This document shows positions 33,601 through 46,708 of a stretch of 64,000 nucleotides of DNA, in pieces; positions within the stretch are counted from its first letter, which is position 1; every line of letters starts with the position of its first letter. Under the pieces are notes generated by a model. The model saw nothing but the letters and a program-made list of their open reading frames with translations. It did not search any database and was not told the origin of the DNA. Source of the stretch: Sipunculus nudus (Eukaryota; Annelida; Sipuncula; Golfingiida; Sipunculidae); the NCBI GenBank assembly GCA_026874595.1, contig CM049309.1, forward strand, positions 370,501 to 434,500. Direction: 5' to 3'. The translations under genes and the position numbers were made by a program.

Positions 33601-36600
33601 ACTCATTTAGCAGACAGTGTCACCAACAGACAGTGTCACCAACAGGCCTGTCCTTTCATACTCATTCAGCAGACAGTGTCACCAACAGACAGTGTCACCA
33701 ACAAGCCTGTCCTTTCTTACTCATTTAGCAGACAGTGTCACCAACAGACAGTGTCACCAACAGGCCTGTCCTTTCATACTCATTCAGCAGACAGTGTCAC
33801 CAACAGACAGTGTCACCAACAGGCCTGTCCTTTCTTACTCATTTAGCAGACAGTGTCACCAACAGACAGTGTCACTAACAGGCCTATCCTTTCGCACTCA
33901 TTCAGCAGATAGTGTCACCAACAGACAGTGTCACCAACAGGCCTGTCCTTTCTTACTCATTTAGCAGACAGTGTCACCAACAGACAGTGTCACCAACAGG
34001 CCTGTCCTTTCTTACTCATTTAGCAGACAGTGTCACCAACAGACAGTGTCACCAACAGGCCTGTCCTTTCTTACTCATTTAGCAGAAAGTGTCACCAACA
34101 GACAGTGTCACCAACAGGCCTGTCCTTTCTTACTCATTTAGCAGACAGTGTCACCAACAGACAGTGTCACCAACAGGCCTGTCCTTTCTTATTGATTCAG
34201 CAGACAGGGTCACCAACAGACAGTGTCACCAACAGGCCTGTCCTTTCTTACTCATTCAGCAGACAGTGTCACCAACAGACAGTGTCACCAACAGGCCTGT
34301 CCTTTCTTACCCATTCAGCAGACAGTGTCACCAAAAGACAGTGGCACCAACAAGCCTGTCCTATCTTACTCATTTAGCAGACAGTGTCATCAACAGACAG
34401 TGTCACCAACAGGCCTGTCTTTTCTTACTCATTTAGCAGACAGTGTCACCAACAGACAGTGTCACCAACAGGCCTGTCCTTTCTTACTCATTTAGCAGAC
34501 AGTGTCACCAACAGACAGTGTCACCAACAGGCCTGTCCTTTCCTACTCATTTAGCAGACAGTGTCACAAACAGACAGTGTCACCAACAGGCCTGTCCTTT
34601 CTTACTCATTTAGCAGACAGTATCACCAACAGACAGTGTCACCAACAGGCCTGTCCTTTCTTACTCATTTAGCAGACAGTGTCACAAACAGACAGTGTCA
34701 CCAACAGGCCTGTCCTTTCTTACTCATTTAGCAGACAGTGTCACCAACAGACACTGTCACCAACAGGCCTGTCCTTTTTTACTCATTCAGCAGACAGTGT
34801 CACCAACAGGCCTGTCCTTTCTTACTCATTCAGCAGACAGTGTCACCAACAGACAGTGTCACCAACAGGCCTGTCCTTTCTTACTCATTTGCAGACAGTG
34901 TCACCAACAGACAGTGTCGCCAACAGGCCTATCCTTTCATACTCATTCAGCAGACAGTGTCACCAACAGGCCTGTCCTTTCTTACTCATTCAGCAGACAG
35001 TGTCACCAACAGACAGTGTCACCAACAGGCCTGTCCTTTCTTACTCATTTAGCAGACAGTGTCACCAACAGACAGTGTCACCAACAGGCCTGTCCTTTCA
35101 TACTCATTCAGCAGACAGTGTCACCAACAGACAGTGTCACCAACAGGCCTGTCCTTTCTTACTCATTTAGCAGACAGTGTCACCAACAGACAGTGTCACC
35201 AACAGGCCTGTCCTATCTTACTCATTCAGCAGACAGTGTCACCAACAGACAGTGTCACCAACAGACAGTGTCACCAACAGGCCTGTCCTTTCTTACTCAT
35301 TTAGCAGACAGTGTCACCAACAGACAGTGTCACCAACAGGCCTGTCCTTTCTTACTCATTTGCAGACAGTGTCACCAAACAGACAGTGTCACCAACAGGC
35401 CTATCCTTTCATACTCATTCAGCAGACAATGTCACCAACAGGCCTATCCTTTCATACTCATTCAGCAGACAGTGTCACCAACAGACAGTGTCACCAACAG
35501 GCCTCTCCTTTCTTACTCATTCAGCAGATCGTGTCACCAACAGACAGTGTCACCAACAGGCCTGTCCTTTCTTACTCATTTAGCAGACAGTGTCACCAAC
35601 AGACAGTGTCACCAACAGGCCTGTCCTTTCATACTCATTCAGCAGACAGTGTCACCAACAGACAGTGTCACCAACAGGCCTGTCCTTTCTTACTCATTTA
35701 GCAGACAGTGTCACCAACAGACAGTGTCACCAACAGGCCTGTCCTTTCTTACTCATTTAGTAGACAGTGTCACAAACAGACAGTGTCACCAACAGGCCTG
35801 TCCTTTCTTACTCATTTAGCAGACAGTGTCACCAACAGACAGTGTCACCAACAGGCCTGTCCTTTTTTACTCATTCAGCAGACAGTGTCACCAACAGGCC
35901 TGTCCTTTCTTACTCATTCAGCAGACAGTGTCACCAACAGACAGTGTCACCAACAGGCCTGTCCTTTCTTACTCATTTAGCAGACAGTGTTACCAACAGA
36001 CAGTGTCACCAACAGGCCTGTCCTTTCTTACTCATTTAGCAGACAGTGTCACCAACAGACAGTGTCACCAACAGGCCTGTCCTTTCTTACTCATTTAGCA
36101 GACAGTGTCACAAACAGACAGTGTCACCAACAGGCCTGTCCTTTCTTACTCATTTAGCAGACAGTGTCACCAACAGACACTGTTACCAACAGGCCTGTCC
36201 TTTTTTACTCATTCAGCAGACAGTGTCACCAACAGGCCTGTCCTTTCTTACTCATTCAGCAGACAGTGTCACCAACAGACAGTGTCACCAACAGGCCTGT
36301 CCTTTCTTACTCATTTAGCAGACAGTGTCACCAACAGACAGTGTCACCAACAGGCCTGTCCTTTCTTTCTCATTCAGCAGACAGTGTCACCAACAGACAG
36401 TGTCACCAACAGGCCTGTCCTTTCATACTCATTCAGCAGACAGTGTCACCAACAGACAGTGTCACCAACAGGCCTGTCCTTTCTTACTCATTTAGCAGAC
36501 AGTTTCACCAACAGACAGTGTCACCAACAGGCCTGTCCTTTCTTACTCATTTGCAGACAGTGTCAACAACAGACAGTGTCACCAACAGGCCTATCCTTTC

Positions 36601-39600
36601 ATACTCATTCAGCAGACAGTGTCACCAACAGACAGTGTCACCAACAGGCCTGTCCTTTCTTACTCATTTAGCAGACAGTATCACCAACAGACAGTGTCAC
36701 CAACAGGCCTGTCCTTTCTTACTCATTTAGCAGACAGTGTCACAAACAGACAGTGTCACCAACAGGCCTGTCCTTTCTTACTCATTTAGCAGACAGTGTC
36801 ACCAACAGACACTGTCACCAACAGGCCTGTCCTTTTTTACTCATTCAGCAGACAGTGTCACCAACAGGCCTGTCCTTTCTTACTCATTCAGCAGACAGTG
36901 TCACCAACAGACAGTGTCACCAACAGGCCTGTCCTTTCTTACTCATTTAGCAGACAGTGTCACCGATCAGTGTCACCAACAGGCCTGTCCTTTCTTACTC
37001 ATTTGCAGACAGTGTCACCAACAGACAGTGTCACCAACAGGCCTATCCTTTCATACTCATTCAGCAGACAGTGTCACCAACAGACAGTGTCACCAACAGG
37101 CCTGTCCTTTCTTACTCATTCAGCAGACAGTGTCACCAACAGAAAGTGTCACCAACAAGCCTGTCCTTTCTTACTCATTTAGCGACAGTGTCACCAACAG
37201 ACAGTGTCACCAACAGGCCTGTCCTTTCTTACTCATTTAGCAGACAGTGTCACCAACAGACAGTGTCACCAACAGGCCTGTCCTTTCATACTCATTCAGC
37301 AGACAGTGTCACCAACAGACAGTGTCACCAACAAGCCTGTCCTTTCTTACTCATTTAGCAGACAGTGTCACCAACAGACAGTGTCACCAACAGGCCTGTC
37401 CTTTCATACTCATTCAGCAGACAGTGTCACCAACAGACAGTGTCACCAACAGGCCTGTCCTTTCTTACTCATTTAGCAGACAGTGTCACCAACAGACAGT
37501 GTCACTAACAGGCCTATCCTTTCGCACTCATTCAGCAGATAGTGTCACCAACAGACAGTGTCACCAACAGGCCTGTCCTTTCTTACTCATTTAGCAGACA
37601 GTGTCACCAACAGACAGTGTCACCAACAGGCCTGTCCTTTCTTACTCATTTAGCAGACAGTGTCACCAACAGACAGTGGCACCAACAAGCCTGTCCTATC
37701 TTACTCATTTAGCAGACAGTGTCATCAACAGACAGTGTCACCAACAGGCCTGTCTTTTCTTACTCATTTAGCAGACAGTGTCACCAACAGACAGTGTCAC
37801 CAACAGGCCTGTCCTTTCTTACTCATTTAGCAGACAGTGTCACCAACAGACAGTGTCACCAACAGGCCTGTCCTTTCCTACTCATTTAGCAGACAGTGTC
37901 ACAAACAGACAGTGTCACCAACAGGCCTGTCCTTTCTTACTCATTTAGCAGACAGTATCACCAACAGACAGTGTCACCAACAGGCCTGTCCTTTCTTACT
38001 CATTTAGCAGACAGTGTCACAAACAGACAGTGTCACCAACAGGCTTGTCCTTTCTTACTCATTTAGCAGACAGTGTCACCAACAGACACTGTCACCAACA
38101 GGCCTGTCCTTTTTTACTCATTCAGCAGACAGTGTCACCAACAGGCCTGTCCTGTCTTACTCATTCAGCAGACAGTGTCACCAACAGACAGTGTCACCAA
38201 CAGGCCTGTCCTTTCTTACTCATTTGCAGACAGTGTCACCAACAGACAGTGTCGCCAACAGGCCTATCCTTTCATACTCATTCAGCAGACAGTGTCACCA
38301 ACAGGCCTGTCCTTTCTTACTCATTCAGCAGACAGTGTCACCAACAGACAGTGTCACCAACAGGCCTGTCCTTTCTTACTCATTTAGCAGACAGTGTCAC
38401 CAACAGACAGTGTCACCAACAGGCCTGTCCTTTCATACTCATTCAGCAGACAGTGTCACCAACAGACAGTGTAACCAACAGGCCTGTCCTTTCTTACTCA
38501 TTTAGCAGACAGTGTCACCAACAGACAGTGTCACCAACAGGCCTGTCCTATCTTACTCATTCAGCAGACAGTGTCACCAACAGACAGTGTCACCAACAGG
38601 CCTGTCCTTTCTTACTCATTTAGCAGACAGTGTCACCAACAGACAGTGTCACCAACAGGCCTGTCCTTTCTTACTCATTTGCAGACAGTGTCACCAAACA
38701 GACAGTGTCACCAACAGGCCTATCCTTTCATACTCATTCAGCAGACAATGTCACCAACAGGCCTATCCTTTCATACTCATTCAGCAGACAGTGTCACCAA
38801 CAGACAGTGTCACCAACAGGCCTCTCCTTTCTTACTCATTCAGCAGATCGTGTCACCAACAGACAGTGTCACCAACAGGCCTGTCCTTTCTTACTCATTT
38901 AGCAGACAGTGTCACCAACAGACAGTGTCACCAACAGGCCTGTCCTTTCATACTCATTCAGCAGACAGTGTCACCAACAGACAGTGTCACCAACAGGCCT
39001 GTCCTTTCTTACTCATTTAGCAGACAGTGTCACCAACAGACAGTGTCACCAACAGGCCTGTCCTTTCTTACTCATTTAGCAGACAGTGTCACAAACAGAC
39101 AGTGTCACCAACAGGCCTGTCCTTTCTTACTCATTTAGCAGACAGTGTCACCAACAGACAGTGTCACCAACAGGCCTGTCCTTTTTTACTCATTCAGCAG
39201 ACAGTGTCACCAACAGGCCTGTCCTTTCTTACTCATTCAGCAGACAGTGTCACCAACAGACAGTGTCACCAACAGGCCTGTCCTTTCTTACTCATTTAGC
39301 AGACAGTGTTACCAACAGACAGTGTCACCAACAGGCCTGTCCTTTCTTACTCATTTAGCAGACAGTGTCACCAACAGACAGTGTCACCAACAGGCCTGTC
39401 CTTTCTTACTCATTTAGCAGACAGTGTCACAAACAGACAGTGTCACCAACAGGCCTGTCCTTTCTTACTCATTTAGCAGACAGTGTCACCAACAGACACT
39501 GTCACCAACAGGCCTGTCCTTTTTTACTCATTCAGCAGACAGTGTCACCAACAGGCCTGTCCTTTCTTACTCATTCAGCAGACAGTGTCACCAACAGACA

Positions 39601-42600
39601 GTGTCACCAACAGGCCTGTCCTTTCTTACTCATTTAGCAGACAGTGTCACCAACAGACAGTGTCACCAACAGGCCTGTCCTTTCTTTCTCATTCAGCAGA
39701 CAGTGTCACCAACAGACAGTGTCACCAACAGGCCTGTCCTTTCATACTCATTCAGCAGACAGTGTCACCAACAGACAGTGTCACCAACAGGCCTGTCCTT
39801 TCTTACTCATTTAGCAGACAGTTTCACCAACAGACAGTGTCACCAACAGGCCTGTCCTTTCTTACTCATTTGCAGACAGTGTCAACAACAGACAGTGTCA
39901 CCAACAGGCCTATCCTTTCATACTCATTCAGCAGACAGTGTCACCAACAGGCCTATCCTTTCATACTCATTCAGCAGACAGTGTCACCAACAGGCCTGTC
40001 CTTTCTTACTCATTCAGCAGACAGTGTCACCAACAGACAGTGTCACCAACAGGCCTGTCCTTTCTTACTCATTAAGCAGACAGTGTCACCAACAGACAGT
40101 GTCACCAACAGGCCTGTCCTTTCATACTCATTCAGCAGACAGTGTCACCAACAGACAGTGTCACCAACAGGCCTGTCCTTTCTTACTCATTTAGCAGACA
40201 GTGTCACCAACAGACAGTGTCACCAACAGGCCTATCCTTTCATACTCATTTAGCAGACAGTGTCACCAACAGACAGTGTCACCAACAGGATTGTCCTTTC
40301 TTACTCATTTAGCAGACAGTGTCACCAACAGACAGTGTCACCAACAGGCCTGTCCTTTCATACTCATTTGCAGACAGTATCACCAACAGACAGTGTCACC
40401 AACAGGCCTGTCCTTTCTTACTCATTTAGAAGACAGTGTCACCAACATACAGTGTCATCAACAGGCCTGTCCTATCTTACTCATTCAGCAGACAGTGTCA
40501 CCAACAGACAGTGTCACCAACAGGCCTGTCCTTTCTTACTCATTTAGCAGACAGTGTCACCAACAGACAGTGTCACCAACAGGCCTGTCCTTTCTTACAC
40601 ATTTAGCAGACAGTGTCACCAACAGACAGTGTCACCATTAGGCCTGTCCTTTCATACTCATTCAGCAGACAGTGTCACCAATAGACAGTGTCACCAACAG
40701 ACAGTGTCACCAACAGGCCTATCCTTTCGTACTCATTCAGCAGACAGTGTCACCAACAGACAGTGTCACCAACAGGCCTGTCCTTTCTTACTCATTTAGC
40801 AGATAGTGTCACCAACAGACAGTGTCACCAACAGGCCTGTCCTTTCTTATTGTTTCAGCAGACAGGGTCACCAACAGACAGTTTCACCAACAGGCCTGTC
40901 CTTTCTTACTCATTTAGCAGACAGTGTCACCAACAGACAGTGTCACCAACAGGCCTGTCCTTTCTTACCCATTCAGCAGACAGTGTCACCAACAGACAGT
41001 GGCACCAACAGGCCTGTCCTATCTTACTCATTTAGCAGACAGTGTCATCAACAGACAGTGACACTAACAGGCCTGTCCTTTCTTACTCATTTAGCAGACA
41101 GTGTCACCAACAGACAGTGTCACCAACAGGCCTGTCCTTTCTTACTCATTTAGCAGACAGTGTCACCAACAGACAGTGTCACCAACAGGCCTGTCCTTTC
41201 TTACTCATTTAGCAGACAGTGTCACAAACAGACAGTGTCACCAACAGGCCTGTCCTTTCTTACTCATTTAGCAGACAGTGTCACCAACAGACAGTGTCAC
41301 CAACAGGCCTGTCCTTTTTTATTCATTCAGCAGACAGTGTCACCAACAGGCCTGTCCTTTCTTACTCATTCAGCAGACAGTGTCACCAACAGACAGTGTC
41401 ACCATCAGGCCTGTCCTTTCTTACTCATTTAGCAGACAGTGTTACCAACAGACAGTGTCACCAACAGGCCTGTCCTTCTTACTCATTTAGCTGACAGTGT
41501 CACCAACAGACAGTGTCACCAACAGGCCTGTCCTTTCTTACTCATTTAGCAGACAGTTTCACCAACAGACAGTGTCACCAACAGGCCTGTCCTTACTTAT
41601 TTGCAGACAGTGTCAACAACAGACAGTGTCACCAACAGGCCTATCCTTTCATACTCATTCAGCAGACAGTGTCACCAACAGGCCTATCCTTTCATACTCA
41701 TTCAGCAGACAGTGTCACCAACAGGCCTGTCCTTTCTTACTCATTCAGCAGACAGTGTCACCAACAGACAGTGTCACCAACAGGCCTGTCCTTTCTTACT
41801 CATTAAGCAGACAGTGTCACCAACAGACAGTGTCACCAACAGGCCTGTCCTTTCATACTCATTCAGCAGACAGTGTCACCAACAGACAGTGTCACCAACA
41901 GGCCTGTCCTTTCTTACTCATTTAGCAGACAGTGTCACCAACAGACAGTGTCACCAACAGGCCTATCCTTTCATACTCATTTAGCAGACAGTGTCACCAA
42001 CAGACAGTGTCACCAACAGGATTGTCCTTTCTTACTCATTTAGCAGACAGTGTCGCCAACAGACAGTGTCACCAACAGGCCTGTCCTTTCATACTCATTT
42101 GCAGACAGTATCACCAACAGACAGTGTCACCAACAGGCCTGTCCTTTCTTACTCATTTAGAAGACAGTGTCACCAACTGACAGTGTCATCAACAGGCCTG
42201 TCCTATCTTACTCATTCAGCAGACAGTGTCACCAACAGACAGTGTCACCAACAGGCCTGTCCTTTCTTACTCATTTAGCAGACAGTGTCACCAACAGACA
42301 GTGTCACCAACAGGCCTGTCCTTTCTTACACATTTAGCAGACAGTGTCACCAACAGACAGTGTCACCAACAGGCCTGTCCTTTCTTACTCATTCAGCAGA
42401 CAGTGTCACCAACAGGCCTGTCCTTTCTTACTCATTTAGCAGACAGTGTCACCGATCAGTGTCACCAACAGGCCTGTCCTTTCTTACTCATTTGCAGACA
42501 GTGTCACCAACAGACAGTGTCACCAACCGGCCTATCCTTTCATACTCATTCAGCAGACAGTGTCACCAACAGACAGTGTCACCAACAGGCCTGTCCTTTC

Positions 42601-44415
42601 TTACTCATTCAGCAGACAGTGTCACCAACAGACAGTGTCACCAACAGGCCTGTCCTTTCTTACTCATTTAGCGACAGTGTCACCAACAGACAGTGTCACC
42701 AACAGGCCTGTCCTTTCTTACTCATTTAGCAGACAGTGTCACCAACAGACAGTGTCACCATTAGGCCTGTCCTTTCATACTCATTCAGCAGACAGTGTCA
42801 CCAATAGACAGTGTCACCAACAGACAGTGTCACCAACAGGCCTATCCTTTCGTACTCATTCAGCAGACAGTGTCACCAACAGACAGTGTCACCAACAGGC
42901 CTGTCCTTTCTTACTCATTTAGCAGATAGTGTCACCAACAGACAGTGTCACCAACAGGCCTGTCCTTTCTTATTGTTTCAGCAGACAGGGTCACCAACAG
43001 ACAGTTTCACCAACAGGCCTGTCCTTTCTTACTCATTTAGCAGACAGTGTCACCAACAGACAGTGTCACCAACAGGCCTGTCCTTTCTTACCCATTCAGC
43101 AGACAGTGTCACCAACAGACAGTGGCACCAACAGGCCTGTCCTATCTTACTCATTTAGCAGACAGTGTCATCAACAGACAGTGTCACCAACAGGCCTGTC
43201 CTTTCTTACTCATTTAGCAGACAGTGTCACCAACAGACAGTGTCACCAACAGGCCTGTCCTTTCTTACTCATTTAGCAGACAGTGTCACCAACAGACAGT
43301 GTCACCAACAGGCCTGTCCTTTCTTACTCATTTAGCAGACAGTGTCACAAACAGACAGTGTCACCAACAGGCCTGTCCTTTCTTACTCATTTAGCAGACA
43401 GTGTCACCAACAGACAGTGTCACAAACAGGACTGTCCTTTTTTATTCACACAGCAGACAGTGTCACCAACAGGCCTGTCCTTTCTTACTCATTCAGCAGA
43501 CAGTGTCACCAACAGACAGTGTCACCATCAGGCCTGTCCTTTCTTACTCATTTAGCAGACAGTGTTACCAACAGACAGTGTCACCAACAGGCCTGTCCTT
43601 CTTACTCATTTAGCTGACAGTGTCACCAACAGACAGTGTCACCAACAGGCCTGTCCTTTCTTACTCATTTAGCAGACAGTGTCACAAACAGACAGTGTCA
43701 CCAACAGGCCTGTCCTTTCTTACTCATTTAGCAGACAGTGTCACCAACAGACACTGTCACCAACAGGCCTGTCCTTTTTTACTCATTCAGCAGACAGTGT
43801 CACCAACAGGCCTGTCCATATTTACTCATTCAGCAGACAGTGTCACCAACAGACAGTGTCACCAACAGGCCTGTCCTTTCTTACTCATTTAGCAGACAGT
43901 GTCACCAACAGACAGTGTCACCAACAGGCCTGTCCTTTCTTTCTCATTCAGCAGACAGTGTCACCAACAGACAGTGTCACCAACAGGCCTGTCCTTTCAT
44001 ACTCATTCAGCAGACAGTGTCACCAACAGACAGTGTCACCAACAGGCCTGTCCTTTCTTACTCATTTAGCAGACAGTGTCACCAACAGACAGTGTCACCA
44101 ACAGGCCTGTCCTTTCATACTCATTCAGCAGACAGTGTCACCAACAGACTGTGTCACCAACAGGCCTGTCCTTTCTTACTCATTTATCAGACAGTGTCAC
44201 CAACAGACAGTGTCACCAACAGGCCTGTCCTTTCATACTCATTCAGCAGACAGTGTCACCAACAGACAGTGTCACCAACAGACAGTGTCACCAACAGACC
44301 TATCCTTTCGTACTCATTCAGCAGACAGTGTCACCAACAGACAGTGTCACCAACAGGCCTGTCATTTCTTACTCATTTAGCAGATAGTGTCACCAACAGA
44401 CAGTGTCACCAACAA
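30674..44415 (+). repeat. 13.7-kb satellite of a 59-bp unit with nested higher-order duplications
   Basis: The unit is CAGACAGTGTCACCAACAG, a second ACAGTGTCACCAACAG, then GCCTGTCCTTTCTTACTCAT and TTAG. It therefore contains a 16-bp internal direct duplication. Length variants of 43 bp (one 16-mer) and 75 bp (three) occur, e.g. at 31240-31290 and 35240-35280. By length there are roughly 230-245 units. Rare markers recur at fixed distances: caccgatcagtg at about 31762, 33334, 36962 and 42450, and ttattgattcagcagacaggg at 32618 and 34190, both giving 1572 bp between the first two. Other markers give about 3.32 kb (35371 and 38690) and 2.12 kb (40851 and 42974). It is confined to intron 5 of gene 1. 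Open frames up to 374 codons are artefacts. Confidence 0.97.
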
Positions 44416-44425
44416 CTGAGCTAAA

Positions 44426-44487
44426 AATAAACCTCCATTCATACTCCCAATCTTTGCACAGGTTCGCATTAGGCCTGTAGGCCTTGT
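44426..44487 (+). repeat. 62-bp dispersed segment, copy 2, at the satellite's right edge
   Basis: Nearly identical to 8286-8347. The 59-bp satellite ends at caccaacaactgagctaaaa, and this segment follows at once. The ctgagctaaaaa piece is the reverse complement of the tttttagctcag edge seen at 3852 and 14351. Confidence 0.75.
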
Positions 44488-44506
44488 TATGAAGATAGAC
44501 ATAATC

Positions 44507-44703
44507 CCCCATGTAGTAATGTACCATTTCATTTTCTCCTGATTATTATGACATCATACCCAAATGTAGTAATGTGTCATTTAATTTTCTCCTGATTATA
44601 ATGATGATAGACATCATATTCTAATGTAGTAATGTATCATTTCATTTTCTCCTGATTATTATGACATCATACCCCCATGCAGTAATGTATCATTTAATTT
44701 TCA
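44507..44703. repeat. ~53-60-bp tandem repeat, 4 copies, abutting the last exon of gene 1
   Basis: Units begin atgtagtaatg at 44511, 44564 and 44624 and atgcagtaatg at 44677, each followed by tatcatttcattttctcctg and gattattatgacatcat. The last, truncated copy supplies the pyrimidine-rich tract (catttaattttcacctttag) of the exon 6 splice acceptor. Confidence 0.85.
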
Positions 44704-44710
44704 CCTTTAG

Positions 44711-44890
44711 CCGACGAGTTTGGGTGCCACCAGCCTGGACACCGCTGACCTCAATCACCTGGCCCAGGACTACCCCAGCCAGGTGGATGTGAACGACTTG
44801 ATGGATGTCCAGTCTGTGGTCAGCTCTAACAGCGTTATGAGCTTCATCGACTGGGACCAGGTGGACCAGCTCATTGCTGATGTTAATTAG
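44711..44890 (+). CDS. Gene 1, last exon: acidic C-terminus with stop
   Basis: The acceptor is ttttcacctttag (AG 44709-44710). The phase-0 exon has 59 codons plus TAG at 44888-44890. The protein ends in an acidic, amphipathic region: TADLNHLAQDYPSQVDVNDL, then SVVSSNSVMSFIDWDQVDQL and IADVN. The GC-rich codon usage contrasts with the AT-rich flanks. The conserved-looking SFIDWDQVDQLI end suggests a short binding motif or helix, but I cannot name the family. The visible part of the protein is about 513 residues. Confidence 0.87.
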   Translation, partial: PTSLGATSLDTADLNHLAQDYPSQVDVNDLMDVQSVVSSNSVMSFIDWDQVDQLIADVN

Positions 44891-45082
44891 TCGTGTCCCC
44901 ATACATTGTGATATTTAAAATGTTATTATGTTACATAATTTTTTAATGCTTTCTGTAAAAACAGAAGACCAAAGACAATTATTATGATACCACAAGAAAG
45001 GATAAGTCGCTGGTTTTAACTTTATAACCTGCAAACTACTTTGGCAACCAGGCAAAATTCTTTGTACATATTAAAACTACAG

Positions 45083-45210
45083 GTTACCATGGCAACATGG
45101 CGTTAAAACTACAGGTTACCATGGCAACATGGTGATTAAATGTATATTCTATATTTTTTGATAACCATGATCACCAAAGTGGGTCCTATGTGTCAGGTAA
45201 CCATGGCAAC
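45083..45210. promoter_or_regulatory. Cluster of three RFX X-box-like sites
   Basis: GTTACCATGGCAAC at 45083-45096 and 45115-45128, and GTAACCATGGCAAC at 45197-45210. All fit the X-box consensus GTNRCC-(0-3)-RGYAAC with a 2-base spacer. The first two lie in a 32-bp local duplication (ctacaggttaccatggcaac). Function is not shown. Confidence 0.45.
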
Positions 45211-46131
45211 CTGTGTGCCATATGTGATTATCTCTTGTTTGACATATCAATGTGTGTAACAGTTAAGTGTCATAAATGCAATGGTGGTAGACGGCACTAT
45301 AGTTATTAATTATTTTTCAATCATACCATATTAATTATGGTAATGCATATTAAAACAGATTAATCATAGTGGCAAATAGTCTGCTGAAGTAAAAAGTCAT
45401 ATTCCATTTGTCGAAATAATTTTTAACATAGATTTTTATAATTGACAGACCAGAAATAATTCTATTGATATTCCCATGTATACCAAATATTTGTAGAACA
45501 CAAATGGCATTTACTTGTATGACAACCTGAAAGAGACCAGTGTACCATGTGTATTGTGCTTTGGGTTTTGTGTTAAAGATACTGTTTTCCTTTGACTGAT
45601 ATTATTTACTTACATGATGGTGAATATTACTTTTTTCATGTATATCTATTTAATTTCACATGAACTAGTGTGTGATATTGTTTAAAAAGTAAATTATGAA
45701 AGCAGTATATGAGGCTGCTGTATTTATCCATGTATATAGCCGTCATGAAGCCTTAAACATCCGTCCAGGTTTTTTTTCTCAGTAAAAATGTTAATCAGGT
45801 TAATATTAATTATTATGCAAGAGTATTAATTAAAATCCAGCTGTTCTTTTACATCCTTAATTTAAAATCCTCCCTCCCCCAGAACGATTATTACTACCTG
45901 AATTGTATTTATATTTCATTTACATATAATGCATACCAAATGTACACCTAGGAATTACATGTTCTCTTACACTGTTAAATGTTTTATTTACTTTTTTTTG
46001 CACATATCAAGCTGAGCTTGTACAGCTGGGAGAGAAATGTAGTTCTAGTCAGGTTTAATACTGTTACTGGGAAATCCATTGTTGCCAAGTGTATCTGAAT
46101 GGACAGCTGTCAATGTTTGATATAGGATTAC

Positions 46132-46137
46132 AATAAA
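46132..46137 (+). terminator. Candidate polyadenylation signal of gene 1
   Basis: AATAAA about 1.24 kb after the stop codon, upstream of the convergent gene's 3' end. One of several candidates. Confidence 0.4.
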
Positions 46138-46702
46138 AGTGGGTTTCATCTGGTTGAATATCAGGTTTGATAACAAGAGGTGGGAGGTGACTGAAGTCTT
46201 TGGATGTCCAAACATCAATTATTTTAATTACATCACTGTTCCATCTCACTCGTGACACCTGCCAACACAAACTAACACTGAGTATTTGGGTCCATCACAT
46301 TGACAAGGTAGATCAATTTTGTTATATATTAAAAAATAAAAAATGATAAAAGTTTACATTATTTTTAGTAGTGAGTTTCCTGTTTGGAGGGACTGCCTTT
46401 TATTGAATTGTATGACACTGCATGATAAGAGTTTAGGAGAACACCCTATATATTAATCACATCCACAACCAATCGGGTAGGAAAACAAAAGAAAAGACAT
46501 CTTCTTAAATAATTTTTATAGTTGGCATGTACCTATGAACATTCAGAGGAAATTTTGTTTTCATGACCCTCAGATTTGATACTTATACCAATAATCATGT
46601 ACATGCAATTCTCTGTATTTGTACTGAATATGCAAAAAAATCTGGTTGCTGAAGAATTTAATTCTGTCACTATTAACACTGATAATATCACCAAACATGC
46701 AC

Positions 46703-46708
46703 TTTATT
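46703..46708 (-). terminator. WDR36: Candidate polyadenylation signal of WDR36
   Basis: AATAAA on the minus strand (TTTATT on plus), about 290 bp past the WDR36 stop codon. Confidence 0.5.

Larger units (their letters stand above)
44891..46137 (+). other. Probable 3'UTR of gene 1
   Basis: AT-rich sequence after the stop. The first good AATAAA on this strand is at 46132-46137; earlier ATTAAA-type signals (e.g. near 45070) are alternatives. It contains three X-box-like palindromes at 45083, 45115 and 45197. Confidence 0.5.

Noticed and set aside
30674-44415. CRISPR-like regularity
   Set aside because: The whole unit is repeated with no unique spacers, and the setting is a spliced eukaryotic gene.
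30612-44424. Dozens of overlapping frames (up to 374 codons) with a SPTDSVTNRPVLSYSFSRQ-type repeat
   Set aside because: They come from the 59-bp satellite. Each frame is broken wherever the unit changes length, and neighbouring frames have equal claims.
46064-46270. 68-codon minus-strand frame downstream of WDR36 (MCWQVSRVRWNSDVIKIID...)
   Set aside because: Composition is protein-like, but no splice sites, similarity or neighbouring exons support it. It overlaps the likely 3'UTR of gene 1 on the other strand.
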